Positions 1-8,757 of a DNA stretch of 64,000 nucleotides are shown here, piece by piece (position 1 is the first letter of the stretch; each line of letters begins with the position of its first letter). The notes beneath the pieces were generated by a model. That model ran no database searches and had not been told where the DNA came from. It saw only the letters and a list, made by a program, of their open reading frames with translations. Source of the DNA: Lactobacillus colini (lineage in GTDB: Bacteria > Bacillota > Bacilli > Lactobacillales > Lactobacillaceae); contig NZ_JAGGLU010000008.1 in NCBI RefSeq assembly GCF_017874575.1, positions 33,773-97,772 on the forward strand, read 5' to 3'. The translations under genes were made by a program, and so were the position numbers.

Positions 1-1
1 C

Positions 2-181
2 TTTTTTGCTAAGCACTTCTTAAAAGATCTCAGAATTGCACTTGATGAAGCAGATGAGATGAATCTTGACTTACCAGGGACCAGATTAGCTAAACGCTTA
101 TATGAGGAATTGGTCGATGACAATGGCTTGGGCAATGATGGTACACAGGCTTTAATTAAATTGTGGTGGCATGATGCTTAG
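2..181 (+). CDS. NAD(P)-dependent beta-hydroxyacid dehydrogenase, C-terminal end (partial)
   Basis: Only the last 59 codons are in the window; the frame runs open from the left edge to a TAG. The helical tail contains FFAKHFLKDLRIALDEADE and LDLPGTRLAKRLYEEL, the pattern of the C-terminal helical domain of the 3-hydroxyisobutyrate / tartronate-semialdehyde reductase family (YkwC-like NAD(P)-dependent oxidoreductases). The Rossmann N-terminus and catalytic Lys lie outside, so the substrate cannot be inferred. Family call is fairly sure, function is not. Confidence 0.7.
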   Translation, partial: FFAKHFLKDLRIALDEADEMNLDLPGTRLAKRLYEELVDDNGLGNDGTQALIKLWWHDA

Positions 182-421
182 TTGAAAATTTTTAAGATAA
201 TAATTTTTTCTCTGGATAAACAATAAATTTATACTTTCTATGAAAAAACGTCACATTTTCTTCACAATTTCCATCTATTATATAAATCGTAGCAGATGGG
301 GATAACCCAAAAGCTATTTAGCATTAACATCCAACTTTTTTATTTTCATTCTTACTCCTCCAAGTAGATTGAACATAATTTGTCAGTTGCTATAACTGAC
401 CACAATTTATCCCATACTATG
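182..421. other. gene-free leader region with a hairpin; possible small RNA or structured 5' leader
   Basis: No convincing reading frame. An AT-rich promoter-like stretch (TATATAAAT near 280) is followed by a G-rich segment (GATGGGGATAACCC near 295), a hairpin with 7-bp arms (GTCAGTT 382-388 / AACTGAC 394-400), and then an intrinsic terminator at 422-455. This would be a transcript of about 170 nt ending 50 bp before the CBS protein gene. It could be a small RNA or an attenuating leader; it matches no riboswitch class that I recognise, including the c-di-AMP ydaO motif. Confidence 0.3.
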
Positions 422-455
422 AGACCTACGTTCTTCCCAGCGTAGGTCTTTTTTC
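422..455 (+). terminator. intrinsic terminator
   Basis: Perfect 9-bp stem AGACCTACG (422-430) / CGTAGGTCT (441-449) followed by a T-tract. It ends either the upstream dehydrogenase transcript or a short RNA made from the 182-421 region. Confidence 0.85.
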
Positions 456-508
456 TGTTATGATTAAAGATAAGGAAAGCGTTTAATATAAATAGTAAGA
501 GGTTAATC

Positions 509-985
509 ATGTTTTCAAATTCTATCCAACGACTTATTGAAAAAAAGTCAGGAAGCTTCATTATTCCTGCATCCCACATCGCATTCGTAGAAGAAATTAA
601 TCCCCTTTACCATGCGTTCTTAATTCTAACCAAGATGAAATATGCGAAAATTCCGGTTTTAGACAGTAAGCAGCACGTTACTGGTTTAATAAGCTTGGCA
701 ATGATTACAGATAAGATGCTCAAACCTGATGACATTAGTATCGATCCCCTATCAGAATTAGTTGTCAAAGATGTTATGCAAACTGACTTTCCTACGATTA
801 ATTTTGCTCAAACTGACTTTGAAACTCAGCTTCACTTGTTGGTTGATAATGCTTTTATACCCGTAGTTAATGATAGTGGCATTTTTCAAGGATTACTCAC
901 ACGCCGCGAATGGATCAAGGCTTTTAATTATGTTACTCATAATATTGAAGAATTTTATGACATTTCTCCTAAAAAAGATAAATAA
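509..985 (+). CDS. cbpB: CBS-pair protein, CbpB/DarB-like (probable c-di-AMP binding)
   Basis: 158 aa, almost entirely two CBS domains (about residues 15-80 and 85-150), no membrane segment. Length and layout match the stand-alone CBS proteins CbpB/DarB (B. subtilis YkuL), which bind cyclic di-AMP and, in its absence, act on Rel (p)ppGpp synthetase and pyruvate carboxylase in Bacillus and Listeria. An AAGAGG ribosome binding site lies about 8 nt before ATG. It appears monocistronic, followed by a metal ATPase with its own strong ribosome binding site. Ligand assignment rests on family resemblance; another adenylate ligand is possible. Confidence 0.65.
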   Translation: MFSNSIQRLIEKKSGSFIIPASHIAFVEEINPLYHAFLILTKMKYAKIPVLDSKQHVTGLISLAMITDKMLKPDDISIDPLSELVVKDVMQTDFPTINFAQTDFETQLHLLVDNAFIPVVNDSGIFQGLLTRREWIKAFNYVTHNIEEFYDISPKKDK

Positions 986-1057
986 TTTCAAAGTTGATAT
1001 ATAATGTAATGGCACTATAAATTGTTTAAAATTGTTAATTTCGGAGGAAAGTACAAA

Positions 1058-2932
1058 ATGATACGTCAATGGAAATTTCTTACCGTTATTGCACTTGGAA
1101 TCATTGGTTTAATTCTTGATTTCTTATGTGGTAAGCCTGCCATCCTTTCTTTACCTGTTTCAGAAATCTTAATTGATCTATTTGGTATTTTTATGGCTAT
1201 TTCAATGCTCATAGAAATGTTACAGACAATTAAGGAAGGTAATTGGGGTGTTGATATTCTAGCAATCATAGCCATTGTCTCAACAATGCTTGTTGGTGAC
1301 TACTGGGCAGCTTGGATGATCTTAATTATGTTCACCGGTGGTGAATCCTTGGAAGATTATGCGACTGGGCAAGCCGATCGGGAACTACGCGCATTATTGC
1401 AAAACACTCCCCGCATCGCTCACAAGTTAGTCAACGGTAATGTTGAAGATGTTAAAGTAGACGATTTAAAAATCGGTGATACAGTCTTAATTAAGCCCGG
1501 CAACCAAGTACCTGTCGATGGTGAAATCACTAAAGGATCATCTAGCTTTGACCAATCATCTTTAACTGGTGAATCTGTTCCTGTCGATAAGACTATTGGC
1601 GATAAATTAATGTCTGGTTCATTAAACGGTGATAGTTCAGTTGAGATGAAAGTTACTACTTTAGCTAAAGACTCTGAATATCAGTCTATCGTTGCCCTAG
1701 TTAAGTCATCTCAGGCTAAACCTGCTAAGTTCGTTAAGATGGCCGACCGTTATGCTGTACCATTCACCATTATTTCCCTGGTAATAGGTATTGCCGCTTG
1801 GATTACTTCAGCAGTTATGCAACCAGGTCTTGGCTGGCAAGAACACTTTATGCGTTTTGCTCAAGTTATGGTTGTAGCTTCACCATGTCCACTATTAATT
1901 GCCGCTCCTGTTGCAATGGTGTCTGGTATGAGTTCAATGTCACGTAACCATATCATTGTTAAATCTGGTACAACGCTAGAAAAGCTCGCTAATATTTTAA
2001 CTTTTGCTTTTGATAAGACTGGTACTTTAACCAAAAATCAACTAGTCATTGATGAAATTATTCCAGCTGATGATTCTTTAAGCAAAGACAGACTTCAAGG
2101 ATTAGCTGCAAGTGTTGAACAACAATCTAGCCATATCATTGCAACTTCACTGGTTAACAATACTCCTAAATCACTACTTCTAAACGTTTCTAATATTAAA
2201 GAAACTACCGGTGAAGGTGTTACCGGCCAAGTAGATGATGACGAAATCAAAGTTGGTAAGTTAAGCTTCGTTGATCCAAATCATCCTAAACTAAATGTAA
2301 ATTCAACTGCAATTTACATTGCTATCAATAATAAGTTTGCTGGTTATATTACCTTCAAAGATCAAATTCGGCCTGAAACTAAGACAACTATTGCCCGCCT
2401 TCGTCGCCAAGGAGTAAAACAGATCATGATGCTTACTGGTGACCATGAAGATGTTGCTGAAAAGATTGCCCAAAGCGCTGGCATTAATAAATCCGAAGTA
2501 CATGCAGATTTACTTCCTGATCAAAAAATCAAAGCAATCAAAAACGTTACCCCTGATCTTCGTCCTGTTGCAATGGTCGGTGATGGTGTCAATGATGCAC
2601 CTAGCCTAATGGCAGCCGATGTTGGTATTGCAATGGGTGCTCAAGGTGCTACTGCTGCTAGTGAGAGTGCTGATATGGTTATTATGGTCAACGACCTTTC
2701 TAAGGTTAATGATGCTGTAGCTATTTCTAAGCACACAATGAAAGTAGCTCATATTGATATTATCACAGCTATCTGTGTGGTTATCTTAATTGAATTAGTT
2801 GCCTTTACAGGTATTATTCCTGCTTTCTGGGGAGCTATTTTACAAGAAGCTGTTGACTTAACAACTATCTTACTTGCCCTACTTGCTAAGACTAAGCCAA
2901 CTAAGCCAGACCAAACTGGTTTATCTAAATAA
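1058..2932 (+). CDS. heavy-metal translocating P1B-type ATPase without N-terminal metal-binding domain
   Basis: 624 aa from the ATG at 1058, preceded by GGAGG; an upstream in-frame TTG at 1022 lacks a site. Domains in order: membrane helices, actuator domain with LTGES (TGES near residue 176), a transmembrane metal motif SPCPLL, phosphorylation loop DKTGTLT, nucleotide-binding hinge MVGDGVNDAPSL, and two C-terminal helices with QEAVD. There is no HMA or Cys-rich N-terminus. The SPCP motif and the QEAVD in the last helix differ from the CPC of copper and zinc/cadmium pumps, so the metal is uncertain (Zn, Cd, Co and Mn are all conceivable). The gene is probably transcribed alone, given the long terminator after it. 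Confidence 0.85.
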   Translation: MIRQWKFLTVIALGIIGLILDFLCGKPAILSLPVSEILIDLFGIFMAISMLIEMLQTIKEGNWGVDILAIIAIVSTMLVGDYWAAWMILIMFTGGESLEDYATGQADRELRALLQNTPRIAHKLVNGNVEDVKVDDLKIGDTVLIKPGNQVPVDGEITKGSSSFDQSSLTGESVPVDKTIGDKLMSGSLNGDSSVEMKVTTLAKDSEYQSIVALVKSSQAKPAKFVKMADRYAVPFTIISLVIGIAAWITSAVMQPGLGWQEHFMRFAQVMVVASPCPLLIAAPVAMVSGMSSMSRNHIIVKSGTTLEKLANILTFAFDKTGTLTKNQLVIDEIIPADDSLSKDRLQGLAASVEQQSSHIIATSLVNNTPKSLLLNVSNIKETTGEGVTGQVDDDEIKVGKLSFVDPNHPKLNVNSTAIYIAINNKFAGYITFKDQIRPETKTTIARLRRQGVKQIMMLTGDHEDVAEKIAQSAGINKSEVHADLLPDQKIKAIKNVTPDLRPVAMVGDGVNDAPSLMAADVGIAMGAQGATAASESADMVIMVNDLSKVNDAVAISKHTMKVAHIDIITAICVVILIELVAFTGIIPAFWGAILQEAVDLTTILLALLAKTKPTKPDQTGLSK

Positions 2933-3009
2933 ATTTTAATTTGCACTAACTTAAAATTTTAGTTAAACTAAAATTCAGTTAAATAATCTTATGTGGTTGG
3001 GTTTTTAAT

Positions 3010-3064
3010 AAAAACTTTCAAGAATTGCTTATTTGGGTCAATAAGTTCTTGGAAGTTTTTTTCT
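3010..3064 (+). terminator. long intrinsic terminator
   Basis: A long stem AAAACTTTCAAGAA (3011-3024) pairing with TTCTTGGAAGTTTT (3046-3059), extended by an inner CTTATT/AATAAG pair, followed by T's. It separates the metal ATPase from the antiporter. Confidence 0.85.
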
Positions 3065-3092
3065 TTATTTAAAAATGAAAGGCAGGTTTTAT

Positions 3093-4250
3093 ATGCATTT
3101 TTTAGGAGAGCTAATTTTAATTTTAATTGTCACTACCTTATTAGGACAGTTATTCGCACGCTTCAACCTTCCACCTGTAATCGGACAATTGCTTTCAGGA
3201 ATTATTTTAGGCCCGGCAATTCTAAGTTGGGTTCATCCTGGTGAAACAATTTCCTTGTTTTCTGAGTTTGGAGTTATCTTGTTAATGTTCTTAGCTGGTC
3301 TTGAAAGTGATCTTGACCTACTCAAGAAGTACTTCAAGCTTAGTTTTACTGTGGCAGGTATTGGTGTCATCTTGCCGGTAATCTTTATGGGACTGGCAAG
3401 CTGGGGCTTTGGCATGAAGCCGCTTGAATCTTTATTTATTGGGATTGTTTTTGCGGCAACTAGTGTTTCAATCTCTGTTGAAGTCTTAAAGGATGCTAAC
3501 AAGCTTCACAGTCGTGCCGGTACGGCTATCTTAGGGGCAGCGGTAGTTGATGACATTCTAGCTGTTATTGTCTTAAGCTTGTTCACTACCTTTAGCCATG
3601 AAGGTGGCAAGAGTGGCTTAACTAACAACTTCTTCTTAAATATTCTAATTGAAGCTATCTACTTTGTAGTTGTCTGGGCAATCTACAAGTTTGTTGCTCC
3701 ATATTTCATGAAGCTTGCTGAAAAGATCGAAGTTAACTATGCTGTAGTTATTGGCTCTTTAGTATTAGCTTTAACAATGGCATGGGCAGCAGACTTCGTT
3801 GGCTTAAGTGCTGTTGTTGGTGCTTTCTTTGGCGGTTTAGCTATTAGACAAACCCCACAATACAAGGAAGTTAACTCTTCAGTATCAGCAATTGGCTATT
3901 CTATTTTTATTCCGGTATTTTTTGCAGATATTGGACTATCAATGACCTTTGCTAGCTTTATTAAAGACATCTGGTTTATCATAGCGATGACAATTCTGGC
4001 ATTATTATCTAAATACTGGGCTGGTAAGTATTCTAGTGAAATCTTCGGCTTTACTCCTATTGAAGGTAGTATTGTCGGTGCCGGCATGGTATCACGTGGT
4101 GAAGTTGCCTTGATTGTCGCCCAGATCGGCATTTCTCATCACCTGTTTCCACAAGATATATACTCAAGCTTAATTTTAGTAATTATTGTTACAACTGTTT
4201 TATCGCCATTTATCTTGAACTTCTATATTAAGAAGCAAGATGCCGCATAG
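3093..4250 (+). CDS. cation:proton antiporter (CPA2 / KefB-like, membrane domain only)
   Basis: 385 aa, nearly all hydrophobic, about 12 membrane segments. It opens with LPPVIGQLLSGIILGP and contains the CPA2 hallmark AAVVDDILAVIVL (paired aspartates in the ion-binding helix) plus SVEVLKDANKLHSRAGTAIL. There is no C-terminal TrkA-N/RCK domain, so it resembles the NapA/YjbQ-type Na+/H+ exchangers more than full KefB/C. The ATG at 3093 has AAAGGCAGG 6 nt upstream; the ATG at 3075 has no site. Expected role is Na+ or K+ for H+ exchange in pH and salt homeostasis. Confidence 0.85.
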   Translation: MHFLGELILILIVTTLLGQLFARFNLPPVIGQLLSGIILGPAILSWVHPGETISLFSEFGVILLMFLAGLESDLDLLKKYFKLSFTVAGIGVILPVIFMGLASWGFGMKPLESLFIGIVFAATSVSISVEVLKDANKLHSRAGTAILGAAVVDDILAVIVLSLFTTFSHEGGKSGLTNNFFLNILIEAIYFVVVWAIYKFVAPYFMKLAEKIEVNYAVVIGSLVLALTMAWAADFVGLSAVVGAFFGGLAIRQTPQYKEVNSSVSAIGYSIFIPVFFADIGLSMTFASFIKDIWFIIAMTILALLSKYWAGKYSSEIFGFTPIEGSIVGAGMVSRGEVALIVAQIGISHHLFPQDIYSSLILVIIVTTVLSPFILNFYIKKQDAA

Positions 4251-4259
4251 TTGAACGTG

Positions 4260-4306
4260 CAAAAAGGCTCATACCCTCTTAACCATTAGGGTATGAACCT
4301 TTTTTA
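4260..4306. terminator. bidirectional terminator between convergent genes
   Basis: Stem AAAAAGGCTCATACCCT (4261-4277) / AGGGTATGAACCTTTTTT (4288-4305) has A's on one side and T's on the other. It serves the antiporter (+) and the ABC permease (-), whose stop codon sits inside its right edge. Confidence 0.9.
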
Positions 4307-6148
4307 ATCTTTTTTCAAAACAATATCTTGATATAACTTCACCGTAATCAAGTAATAGAGTAAGTAGAGAGCAAAGAAGATCGTAAATGGTATCCAAATC
4401 TTATCATATGGATCCTCTAATAAACTCTTGAAGAATTGCAATCCAAATAATACATCTACTACGCCTAAGCTTGCTGGTAAGACGAATAAGGCTGCAATTT
4501 CATGTCTAATTGAGGCTTTAAGGATAGACATTCTGGCACCAATCTTCCACAACATCTTATAACGAATCTTGTCACTTGCTGCCCCACTCAATACCTTAAA
4601 CATTAAAGTTGAAGCAAGCATTGCTAAAAAGGCAATCCCTAAGAAGAATCCCATAAATTCAAATCCAGAAGCAACTGATGAAACTAATCTATACTGGTCA
4701 GCCTTGAAGTTATTAAATGAAATCGAAAAGTCCATGCCATATTTATCAAGGTCTGCAACCATTCGCTTGTTAGAAGCGTTTTGTAATTTTTCAATATTAT
4801 TGAAATTCTGTCTAAAGTTGTTGACTTCTAACAATTCCAACTTAATATTTTTAGATTTTAGTGCTTGATATGTTTGCTCTGAAACTAGCTTTAATTTAGC
4901 AGTTGGAAATGGAGCCAATAAGCCTAATAATTGATAACTTGCTTCAGAATCAGGATTTTTCAAGCTCTTGACTGTAATTGTCTTAGTTGACCAAGATGTC
5001 CGATTCTTCTTTTGCGACATATGTTGGTACTTGAGTTGACTATTAGCGATACTTTGCTTATTTACATATACAATAGGTGTCTTTTTATCCTGAGCAATCT
5101 TGATCTTATAGTCAATAGTCGTCTTATTACGAACAGATACATGTTTGAGATTAGCATCAGACTTAGTAGGATTATACAACATCACGTCATAATAAGATGA
5201 CTTTAAAGATGAATCAACTAAGTTATTGAAATTCAACCCCACCGTAATCGCACCTAAAGCTAAAGCGAATAGCAATGAGATTACTGATAATAATTTAGTA
5301 TAATCTGTTAGCCTAAACTGCAACTGTCCTAGAGTAAATGAACGCAGCTTCTTTGACTTAAATTTCTTATTGCTTCTTAACAAGATAACCAAACTAGTAA
5401 AGAATGAGTCAAAGGTAAAGTAAGATCCAATCACAATTGTGAAGAAGCCAATCCATAATGACTTAGTCTTCAAGTCACCATAATCAGCCATTGCCCAGTA
5501 ACCAACAGCTAGCAAGGCAATACCCATGATAGCTTCAATAATCTTCCATACTTTATTATGGTGTAACTTAACCGGCTTTTGGTCTTCATTTATTAGGTCT
5601 AATACACTAGTCTTAATTAATTTATGGCGATTCCAAATTGCTGCCAATAAGAACAAAACTATAAAAAATACTAAAGTCCAAAAAATAGCTGGCAAATAAA
5701 AACCTAAATACTTATGTATCTGCAATCCTAATTGACTAACCAATATTTGCGAAACTATCTGAGTTACAAAGATACCAATTACAATTCCTAAAACTGATGC
5801 CAAGAAGCCAATAATAAGAGTTTCTGAAAAGATTAACTTCCCGATTTTACTATTACGTGCGCCCAGCATCATATAAACGCCATAGTCTTTTTTTCTCATA
5901 CTTAATAAAAAACTATTAGCATAGGTTATGTAAACTAGGCTAATAATTCCTAACAGCACAATCCCTAATGCAAAGACTAATTTAGTAATTACAAATGCAA
6001 TACTAAGTGATCCCTTTAAAAAAGCAGGATTAAGTGCAATAGTCATAAACATGTAGAAAATTGCACTAGCTAAAGTTAATCCTGAAAACAGAACAACATA
6101 GTCTTTAAAGCGACTTTTTAGACCTGTAAAAGAAAGCTTCCACAACAT
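4304..6148 (-). CDS. BceB-like ABC transporter permease (FtsX domains)
   Basis: 614 aa with about 10 membrane helices: one pair-rich block at the N-terminus (residues 15-300), a large extracytoplasmic segment of about 200 residues (300-500), and an FtsX-type block of helices at the end. This arrangement is that of BceB/VraG/YxdM permeases, which with a BceA ATPase protect against or sense cell-wall-active peptides. The ATPase gene lies 17 bp upstream in the same direction. No histidine kinase or response regulator is next to it, unlike classical Bce modules, so regulation is not visible here. Confidence 0.85.
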   Translation of the reverse strand: MLWKLSFTGLKSRFKDYVVLFSGLTLASAIFYMFMTIALNPAFLKGSLSIAFVITKLVFALGIVLLGIISLVYITYANSFLLSMRKKDYGVYMMLGARNSKIGKLIFSETLIIGFLASVLGIVIGIFVTQIVSQILVSQLGLQIHKYLGFYLPAIFWTLVFFIVLFLLAAIWNRHKLIKTSVLDLINEDQKPVKLHHNKVWKIIEAIMGIALLAVGYWAMADYGDLKTKSLWIGFFTIVIGSYFTFDSFFTSLVILLRSNKKFKSKKLRSFTLGQLQFRLTDYTKLLSVISLLFALALGAITVGLNFNNLVDSSLKSSYYDVMLYNPTKSDANLKHVSVRNKTTIDYKIKIAQDKKTPIVYVNKQSIANSQLKYQHMSQKKNRTSWSTKTITVKSLKNPDSEASYQLLGLLAPFPTAKLKLVSEQTYQALKSKNIKLELLEVNNFRQNFNNIEKLQNASNKRMVADLDKYGMDFSISFNNFKADQYRLVSSVASGFEFMGFFLGIAFLAMLASTLMFKVLSGAASDKIRYKMLWKIGARMSILKASIRHEIAALFVLPASLGVVDVLFGLQFFKSLLEDPYDKIWIPFTIFFALYLLYYLITVKLYQDIVLKKD

Positions 6149-6165
6149 TTTTGTATCCTTTCTTA

Positions 6166-6912
6166 TTAACGTCTACCTAATTCATTAATAATTTCTTGAT
6201 AGAATTCCTCTCGACTCTTTTGACCACGAACTAGTTGTTTGCCAATTTTTCCATCTTTAATAAAGAGAATCTTTTGAACATAAGAGGCTGAATAAGGATC
6301 ATGAGTAACCATTAAAATTGAAACTTTATCATTCTCATTTAAATCCTTCATTGTTTCTAGTAAGCTCGTTGCAGCTTTAGAATCTAATGCACCAGTCGGT
6401 TCATCAGCAAGCAAAATAGCGGGATCATGGACAAGTGCCCTAGCCGCAGCTATACGTTGCTTTTGTCCTCCAGAAATTTCAGCAGGATATTTAGCTAAAA
6501 TATCTACAATTCCTAATTTTTTAGCTATTTTATCTACAAGTGGATCAATCTTTGAAGCAGAAACCCCACATAAATTTAATGGTAAGGAGATGTTTTCTCG
6601 GTTAGTTAAGTTTTCTAGTAAATTGAAATCTTGAAAGATGAAGCCAATTTCTTTACTACGAAAATCAGCCATTTCATTTGCATTCAAATTACTAATATCA
6701 CGACCATTAATCATGACCGTACCTGTTGTTGGCTTATCTAAAGTTGAAATAATATTTAATAAAGTAGTCTTACCAGAGCCAGATGCTCCCATAATTGCTA
6801 CAAACTCTCCACTTTCAATAGAAAAATCTATTCCTTTTAGAGCTTGGTATTGTTTTTCATTCTTTTTGCCATATGTCTTAGTAACGGCAGATACCTTTAA
6901 AATTTCAGTCAT
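6166..6912 (-). CDS. BceA-like ABC transporter ATP-binding protein
   Basis: 248 aa. Walker A GASGSGKTTLLN, Q-loop FIFQDFNLL, signature SGGQKQRIAAARAL, Walker B ILLADEPTGALD and H-loop MVTHD are all intact. The start is set at the ATG at 6912 because GGAGG lies 7 nt upstream; the frame extends further up without a site. It is the energy-coupling partner of the FtsX-type permease immediately downstream, in the MacB/BceA subfamily of peptide-resistance and lipoprotein-type exporters. Confidence 0.9.
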   Translation of the reverse strand: MTEILKVSAVTKTYGKKNEKQYQALKGIDFSIESGEFVAIMGASGSGKTTLLNIISTLDKPTTGTVMINGRDISNLNANEMADFRSKEIGFIFQDFNLLENLTNRENISLPLNLCGVSASKIDPLVDKIAKKLGIVDILAKYPAEISGGQKQRIAAARALVHDPAILLADEPTGALDSKAATSLLETMKDLNENDKVSILMVTHDPYSASYVQKILFIKDGKIGKQLVRGQKSREEFYQEIINELGRR

Positions 6913-6993
6913 TTTACTGCCTCCATAAAATCGTTTTACTGTTCTATTTATATAATACACTATTATTATTTATTAATAAACTTTTTTTCAAAA

Positions 6994-7052
6994 ATAAAAA
7001 CAATACTGATTCTTAAATAGTTAAAAAACTAACCTATCAGTATTGTTTTCTT
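6994..7052 (-). terminator. intrinsic terminator of the ABC exporter gene
   Basis: Long stem AAAAACAATACTGAT (6996-7010) / ATCAGTATTGTTTT (7036-7049) with a run of A's on the left, which is the T-tract for minus-strand transcripts. It lies just downstream of the exporter at 7079-8650. Confidence 0.85.
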
Positions 7053-7078
7053 AAAATATAGCTATTAAGTTGATGGTG

Positions 7079-8650
7079 CTAATGTAAATAATTTTCTAAA
7101 TTAATTACTTGATCATAAGCTCGCAGCTCATCTTTTTCATAATGATGAATTACTTCTAAAAATGTTAAATCTGATTTCAATAAATAATTATGAATTTGGT
7201 TAGCTGTCTTTTGATCTAATGAAGCGTTAATTTCATCAAGTAATAATATTGGACGATTTGCTAAAATAGCACGCGCTAATTCAATTCTAGCTAACTGACC
7301 ACCAGATAATTGATCTGCATTATCACCTAATTGGTAGTCAAAGCCTTTTTCCTTAATAACTGAATCTAATCCCAGATTATGGCAGACATTAACTACATTT
7401 TCCCGGGAAATATCCTTGCCTAAAGTCAGATTAAACCATAAGCTATCGGCAAAAATTACTGGACTTTGACTTGCATAAGCAAATAGATCCTTAAACTTCC
7501 CTGCTTGCAATTCCTGCTCATCCATCTTAATTGACTGTGCCTGACCATATTTACCAGTTAGTAAATATTGCAAAAGTGTCGATTTGCCAGAACCAGAAGG
7601 TCCAATAACTGCCAGCTTATCACCTTTAAAAATTGAAAAATCAAGCTTTTCAACTAGGCTAGTACCTTGTCTCTCCAAGGTTAGACCTCTTAAACTTAAT
7701 TTATTAAATTGCTCATGTTTAGCTATTGATTGAGATGAGTCTAACTTAATGAATCGGTTGACCCTTTCAACGATCTTCTTAGTAGTTGATAGTTGGTTTT
7801 TATCCTCTAGGATAATCAGAATTGGATTCACGAATGAATTAGCTAATTGCACTATAGCAAATAAAGCACCTAATTGCGTTTGCCCCTTAACTACTAAATA
7901 TATACCGAAGATAAATGGGAACAAAAAGGTAGTTACTGGAGCAATGAAATTAATCCATGTATTAGTATCTAGACTAACTAAATTCATCTTCCTTAAACTT
8001 AATTCTAATAAGTCTACCTTCTGCTTATTCTTCATCGTTGCGCTAGCTAGACCATGGTAGAGCTGTAGGGTTTCACTTCCTGCAATAAAGTTCTTACTCT
8101 GGTTAACATATTTGCTATTAGCGGCAGTCCATTTTTGAGAAGTTAATTGAATCTTCTTTTGAAAAATACCAGAAATTATCATTGGTATAAATGAACCAAC
8201 TAAGAATAAAATCGTAATCAGCAAATTAACACTTAAGGCATAAGATAAGGCGAATACTAGACTAAAGACCTGCATAATGATTTCAATTTGGGCATCAAAG
8301 CGATTTGTTTCTAACAGCTTAAAATCATTAGTCAAAAAGCCTAAACTCGTCTCATTCTCTTCCTTAGTTTGATTAATCATCCCACTAAAAATCTTCATTC
8401 TTAAATAAGTATTAACTTCTTGAATAATACTAGTCTTTAAGCGATTAAAAATTAAGCCCGCTAATAAAATTACGCAAAACCCGCTGCCAATAATTAAGAA
8501 AAAATTATTTAAATTACCCCAGCTTCTCTTAGTAGCAATATTAGTTAAAGTCTGAACCATGTAAGCAATTAAAATATTCTGTAAATTAACTACTAAGCCA
8601 ACAACAACCATCATGACAAACTTAGCCTTATTGGAATACTTGTACAGCAT
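7079..8650 (-). CDS. ABC exporter, fused membrane and ATP-binding domains
   Basis: 523 aa: six-helix exporter domain (about 10-300) followed by a nucleotide-binding domain with Walker A GPSGSGKSTLLQ, signature LSGGQLARIELARA and Walker B ILLLDEI. There is no C39 peptidase domain. The GAAGGAG ribosome binding site fits the start. It is transcribed divergently from an Rgg regulator across only 107 bp that contains an 18-bp palindrome, so the exporter is a likely Rgg target. In streptococci and lactobacilli such pairs move peptides or drugs; the cargo here is unknown. Confidence 0.85.
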   Translation of the reverse strand: MLYKYSNKAKFVMMVVVGLVVNLQNILIAYMVQTLTNIATKRSWGNLNNFFLIIGSGFCVILLAGLIFNRLKTSIIQEVNTYLRMKIFSGMINQTKEENETSLGFLTNDFKLLETNRFDAQIEIIMQVFSLVFALSYALSVNLLITILFLVGSFIPMIISGIFQKKIQLTSQKWTAANSKYVNQSKNFIAGSETLQLYHGLASATMKNKQKVDLLELSLRKMNLVSLDTNTWINFIAPVTTFLFPFIFGIYLVVKGQTQLGALFAIVQLANSFVNPILIILEDKNQLSTTKKIVERVNRFIKLDSSQSIAKHEQFNKLSLRGLTLERQGTSLVEKLDFSIFKGDKLAVIGPSGSGKSTLLQYLLTGKYGQAQSIKMDEQELQAGKFKDLFAYASQSPVIFADSLWFNLTLGKDISRENVVNVCHNLGLDSVIKEKGFDYQLGDNADQLSGGQLARIELARAILANRPILLLDEINASLDQKTANQIHNYLLKSDLTFLEVIHHYEKDELRAYDQVINLENYLH

Positions 8651-8717
8651 TTTTTATCCACTCCTTCAATTAATTGTTGTCATCATTATGTCATGAGATT
8701 TATACTAAATTAAAAAT

Positions 8718-8735
8718 ACTTGCAAATTTGCAAGT
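8718..8735. promoter_or_regulatory. 18-bp perfect palindrome between exporter and Rgg gene (candidate operator)
   Basis: ACTTGCAAATTTGCAAGT is its own reverse complement over all 18 positions. It sits 68 bp from the exporter start and 23 bp from the Rgg start, in the only intergenic space between the divergent genes. This is the expected place for an operator controlling both. Binding by the neighbouring Rgg is inference. Confidence 0.6.
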
Positions 8736-8757
8736 TGAATTAATTGAGGTAATAATT

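Noticed and set aside
2993..3244. 83-codon frame overlapping the antiporter start
   Set aside because: It lies across the terminator and inside the antiporter gene in another frame, with no independent support.
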